A DNA stretch of 64,000 nucleotides from Cryptomeria japonica (Eukaryota > Streptophyta > Pinopsida > Cupressales > Cupressaceae), in assembly GCF_030272615.1 (NCBI RefSeq), contig NC_081413.1, positions 157,175,849 through 157,239,848 on the forward strand, written 5' to 3'. The position numbers were made by a program, and so were the translations under genes. The notes below the pieces were generated by a model. It did no database searches. It saw nothing but the letters and a program-made list of their open reading frames with translations, and had not been told where the DNA came from. Shown here piece by piece: positions 59,806 to 64,000 of the stretch (the first letter of the stretch is position 1; each line of letters starts with the position of its first letter).

Positions 59806-60605
59806 ATGGCTACCTTGTCCCAACAAATTCAAGATCTCAAGAGAATAATATATGGCATTCAAATCCAACAAAAGGAATTAATGATACCTATTCAGAGACA
59901 AATTCAAGACATCAAGAATAACAAACTTCAAAGAATGCTAAAATGACTATATGAAAAGTCAAATCTCGAACAAGATCACAAGACACCTTCACCAAGACAA
60001 AAAGACATTTCTACAAGTATCCCCTAGATAGACATTTTACAACTTTGGGTCAATCTATCGAGTCAGCTTTGAAAGAGCTTCTTGATCACAATCTTATCAT
60101 ATTGCCTAAAAAGATCATATGGGGATGTAAATTTTTGATTAATTATTGTGCATATCATAGACATGACAAATATAAGACTTCAACGTGCATGGAATTAAAA
60201 TATAAAATTCAAGACCTCCTTGATAATGGTGTTATTGAAATTGAAGATCCTAATGATTCACCTAAGGAGAAACTAGATGTCATTACCAAACATGATCAAA
60301 ATTCTGAAAATTATGAACCTATGTCTAGCAATGGCCCACATTTAGCCTCCATCTCTTTCGTGATGCTTCCATCTCCTAATTCTTCTAAGAAACAATCCAT
60401 ATCATATCCCTCAAACAATGAATCTAATGAAACTTCTCATGTTGACCCTCAAGGTCTATCCACAGTACAAATCCAAGTTAATCCTTTTTTTTCATACAAA
60501 TCCTTTATACGATTCAAATATCTTCGATCCTATGCCATAATGCACTCTAATTCCAATCATACCCACTCTAGAAGGCCCCATCCAAAATGCTTCCCCATCA
60601 TGTGA
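59806..60605 (+). pseudogene. gag: Element L gag remnant with CHxC knuckle
   Basis: ATG 59806 opens a 46-codon frame (MATLSQQIQDLKRIIYG) that ends at TGA 59944. A second frame (60045-60605) carries GQSIESALKELLDHNLIILP followed by YCAYHRHDKYKTSTC and KIQDLLDNGVIEIE. This aligns with element I (GEPIETVMRQLISQNLITLP, CEFHQGRGHKTSNC, LIQDLIDRGEIEIE). The third ligand is Tyr where element I has His. The capsid domain expected before it is missing, so gag is internally deleted. Confidence 0.75.
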
Positions 60606-60753
60606 AAACATGAACACCTTCTAAGAATCTCATATCAAAATTACTACCCCTTCCTTAGAAGTAGCTCGATGTCAAGAGGATAATCTGAAGAATGAAGAAA
60701 CAAGTCCTATCATAAATCAAGATCAAGACACCAAAAATCCTCAATCCCATCTA

Positions 60754-61906
60754 ATGATTGAAAAAGATCGCATTTCACTAGAATCCCATGATGATCCCCT
60801 TATACCTTTCCATTTCTTCCAAGATGATCCCTTTCCATCTCAAGAGAAAAGAATCTTTCCAAATTTCATTCCTAATGCACTTCCTACACAATATCAAGAT
60901 ATGCCTTCCATTCTTTTCGATGATTCCATTGAAAATCAGGAGAATAACACCTTTAAAGAGGAATCCAATGATCTTCCTCCTTGTCAAGATCAAAGCATCC
61001 CTTCACTTTTAGATCCTCTTGTCAAGATAAAATAATCCTTTTAAATGCTCCACAAGATTCCTTTGTCCCTCTGTCTCCATGTCCTAGTCCTCCATATACA
61101 CTCCAAGATCTTATTTCTTTTGATGATCTCATTATTCCTTCCATTGAAGAACCTGTCATTGATCCTGATCCCTCCCATGATCCTAATCCCTCTCATGATC
61201 CTATCATTCCCTACGTTCCACTTCCACCTCATAATGGACTCATGTCTTGTTCCCAAAGTAAAGTGTATCCTACAAGTCAAAATATTAAAGAAAATATTAA
61301 GGGTCATGGCCTCAGTGACATTCCTCAAGATGTTGGTATCCCTACTAAACCATAATCTAAATACATACTTTTCCCTTCATCCCTTGCATCCATTTTAGTA
61401 CCCTATATCCTTCCATTCCTTATGTAGGATCAACAAAGGCACACATCTTTGAGTACCTTCCATCCATATAAAAGACCTCCATATCATTCCTATCTATCCA
61501 CGCATCTCCCTCCAAGCAATTTGGATGTGAAGCATAAAAGTCATAAATCAAGGAATCCACATGTATTCAAGGATCAACATGTCCCATCTAATTCCAAAAA
61601 GAAAAAGAAAAATACAAAACGCCACAAAGGCCCACAATGAAAGATGAAAAGTCAAAAGTTATATGGGTTCCCAAGGAACTTGTACAAGCAATGTGCTCTA
61701 AGGAACTACAAAAATAAAAAACCATGTGGATCCCTAAGTGGCTGCTTGAAGCACAAAATTCTAAAGAAAAATCAAAATTGGCATCCAAAGTTGTTGTTCC
61801 TCCATCCAAACCTTTCAAGTCTATTCCTCCATCACCTCCTTCATCCATTTTGGGTTCTTATGCCCCAAAATTTGTAACCTTTCTCCATCCAAATCTCAAA
61901 ATCTGA
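60754..61906 (+). pseudogene. Proline/serine-rich coding remnants of element L
   Basis: Open frames at 60754-61035, 61045-61355, 61449-61640 and 61644-61906 in more than one phase. They encode Pro-, Ser- and Asp-rich sequence (SHDPNPSHDP) and lysine-rich ends. They occupy the place of the protease to linker region of element I, but no protease active site or G-patch was seen. The tail has two IWVPK/MWIPKWLLEAQ-like segments. Function unknown. Confidence 0.4.
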
Positions 61907-62232
61907 GATTCACTTCTCTTCCATATGTCCACCATCCCTCAAGGTGTCTACCAATGTTTATCTTTCCAACATTTCCAGCTATCCATACACAATTCTTCCA
62001 ACATGCCATCCATTATCCAACACCTCTTTTCCATCCTTCCATTCCTCTTATTCAATCCATTGCATAAATCCTTGACCTAGTTTCATTTCATTACCTTACC
62101 AATGTCTTTGAAAATACCTTCATAGCCATGGTCTATAGAAAAACATATTCCAACAGTACCAATCCAAAGAAGCAAGACAATGGATTCCTTCTTCCATCTC
62201 CTATCATGAGAAATAATTTCATTCACGAGCGA

Positions 62233-62297
62233 GTGAAAATCACTTCTTGTGGCACGTTGGGTAAGTACCATGATGAAAACCTGGCAAACAGGCGTCA
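62233..62297 (+). other. Conserved post-pol motif of Tat-like elements
   Basis: GAAAACCTGGCAAACAGGCG with its upstream GGCAC.TTGGGTAAGT matches the minus strand of element I just after its pol stop (34701-34745). CCTG/CAGG can form a small hairpin around GCAAA. A weaker copy (GTGAAAACCTGGTAAACAAG) is at 62958-62977. In element L this motif follows gag-like sequence directly. Confidence 0.75.
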
Positions 62298-64000
62298 TGC
62301 ATAATGCATTATCCTTTTGCACTTTATACTAGGGGAAAATTCCATCCATGTACATCCATCTATTATCCTTCTTCCTCCATTATCCTTCATCCTCCATTAT
62401 CCCTCATTTTCTCCATCTACATTCATATCCCTTTTCCACCTTTGATCTTGACAAGGTTAAGGATCTTTACAGGTTTGTATGTCCTATATATTGCACTTGA
62501 TCAACACCCTTCTGCTCCTATCCATTATTTTATCCATTTCTTAATTTTATCCTTCATTACCCCCTTTGATCTTTGCTTATCCTATTTGCCTCCTATCCAA
62601 AACCCATCTCTTGATCTTGATCAAAATTAAGGACATAAAATGTAACAAACCTCTTGACATGGTCATTTCTTTGGACCATATGACATTCGTTACACCATAC
62701 CCTTGCTTTATATTTCTATATATAGTCCCTTTGCTTGGATTGATATGCTATCCTATTGCGAGATAGTCTTTGGAATCATATAAGCCTACTCCATCATTCA
62801 TTTATCCATTTTTTTAATCCCATTCATTTGCTCAAAATCCCTTTTTCCTTGCTAGACACTAGGGGAAAACATTAAAAAATCCTAAAAATTATAAAAAGTC
62901 CTGAAAAAAATCCCCCCCCCCAAAAAAAGTCAAAAAAAAAAAAGATCTCTGCCAAGAAGGTGAAAACCTGGTAAACAAGTGCCTCTTGTACTCACAAGCG
63001 CTCCATATATCAATGTAACTTTGGCATTCCCTGCTTTCATTCCCTTATTTCCTTCTTTGCTTTTGCTTGTGCATAATCTTTAGTCACTTTCATGACCCCC
63101 CTTGGTTCTCCTTGGAACCCTCATGGATTGCAATCAATCAATATTATAGTCCTAGGACACTTCAATCTTAAAGCCGTTAGCAGCTCAACCAAGCCATCCT
63201 TGTGTCAATCAAGTATGGATCAATCACTCTGAGTCAGTCATCCATCTCCTACCTTATACAAAGTTTTGATCAATGACACTCTATCAAACATGCAAAACAA
63301 TAACAACAAAAAACAATAGCTCAAACCGCTTGACCTATGCTGACATTTTCTTTGTATGTTGTCTTTTATATTGGCTTTCACTCATTATTCCCTCTGAGTA
63401 ACTCAAGGAAGTCTATCTTGGCCTCCTTTTTCCTTGGTGCTTATGTTTTACTACTATATCAAAGAGGACAAGACATTCAGGTCAGCCTAGCTCTTTGTGC
63501 CTTGATGCTTATGTCTATTTCCCACATTTAACACTCAATGATGATTAGAAAGTGAATCCAAATCTAGTGACCAGGTCCTAGTTGCATCTTCTGCATTCAT
63601 GTTAAGTGTCATGCATTGCATGGTGAATCTGATTGAACTAAACATGATTTTGGTCTTCTTCACCTAGAGCTTGAATCTAAATCAACCTTCTCTTCACGAC
63701 CTTATATAGTTAAAACCCTAATTTTTAACTTACTTAGATTGGCATGAAAATTGTACCCTTGGTTAATTTGACTGTCCTGATTCCATTTTTGGGACTAAAA
63801 TCGAAATCCAAGATCATATTCCTAGTCAATTTTGCACAACCGTGACCACTTAGCACTTTCATCAAATGCTCATTCTTTTCTTCAAATTACGCTCAATTTC
63901 TCATCAATCTTCAAATGACCCTCTAAATCATTCTTTGTGCTCAAATCATTAATCGCTTAATCTTTTTATCAAAGTGCTTGAAATCACTGCACAACCTGCC
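62298..64000 (+). other. 3' untranslated part of element L, to window end
   Basis: Pyrimidine-rich with no gene motif. A run of Cs and As lies near 62915-62945. No TGTAATACCC start of a 3' LTR was seen before the window ends. Confidence 0.5.

Larger units (their letters stand above)
53598..64000 (+). mobile_element. Tat-like gypsy element L, pol-less, with internal LTR-leader duplication (runs off the window)
   Basis: Starts TGTAATACCC at 53598. LTR to about 54712, tRNA-Lys-type primer site at 54719, then a 2.53-kb block (53641-56170) directly repeated at 56171-58700, including a second primer site at 57243. Leader, a short gag start (59806), a knuckle-bearing frame (60045-60605) homologous to the same region of element I, proline/serine-rich frames, and the post-pol motif at 62233-62297 follow. 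No reverse transcriptase, RNase H or integrase appears between knuckle and motif. The 3' LTR is not reached. Confidence 0.75.

Overview
This is a plant nuclear window made almost entirely of nested, decayed retrotransposons, with no confident functional host gene. The content points to a seed plant with a large, heavily methylated genome: a Sirevirus-like copia element, Tork/Tnt1-like copia elements, a 15.3-kb Tat-lineage gypsy element, and plant L1-type LINEs with an RNase H domain. A gymnosperm is my best guess, from the element mix and the low indel rate in old copies, but this is inference.

Layout. (1) 1-1022: AT-rich, no gene. (2) About 1023-13201: an old Tork/Tnt1-like copia (A) on +. 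A Sirevirus-like copia (B, 1358-9030, duplicated target TAGAG) sits in its seventh gag codon. A 5'-truncated LINE (C, 9448-11575, minus, 15-bp target duplication) sits further along its gag. (3) 13981-26308: a minus-strand copia-like element (D, duplicated target ATTCT) with gag and protease but no integrase or reverse transcriptase. It is interrupted by an unclassified 1.6-kb insertion inside the protease active-site motif, by a gag-only copia (F, 18632-23830), and by an inverted head-to-head pair of LTR-end/primer-binding-site leaders centred near 24785. (4) 28655-47377: a LINE (H, +) bracketed by a 34-bp target duplication. It was later split by a young Tat-lineage gypsy element (I, minus, 31073-46336, duplicated target GATAG, two 1444-bp LTRs differing at 5 positions). 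(5) About 47820-51025: 3.2 kb of degenerate telomere-like CCCTAA/CCCTAAA repeats. (6) 51373-53511: an unrecognised gene remnant in which seven exons can be traced through well-formed splice sites, carrying nine nonsense codons and no frameshift. (7) 53598-64000: a second Tat-like element (L, +) with a tRNA-Lys-type primer site, an internally duplicated 2.53-kb LTR-leader block and a gag zinc knuckle. It apparently lacks pol and runs off the window.

Three themes recur. Decay is dominated by nonsense substitutions rather than indels. Several elements (D, F, L) have lost pol and would need proteins supplied in trans. The elements also carry unexplained non-coding architecture: a 20-nt periodic AGCGCT array beside the primer site of I, primer-site tRNA matches of about 36-40 nt in I and L, a ladder of mini stem-loops in the LTR of B, and a 3' motif shared by I and L. 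Gene calls rest on motifs read by eye; lineage names are family-level judgements.
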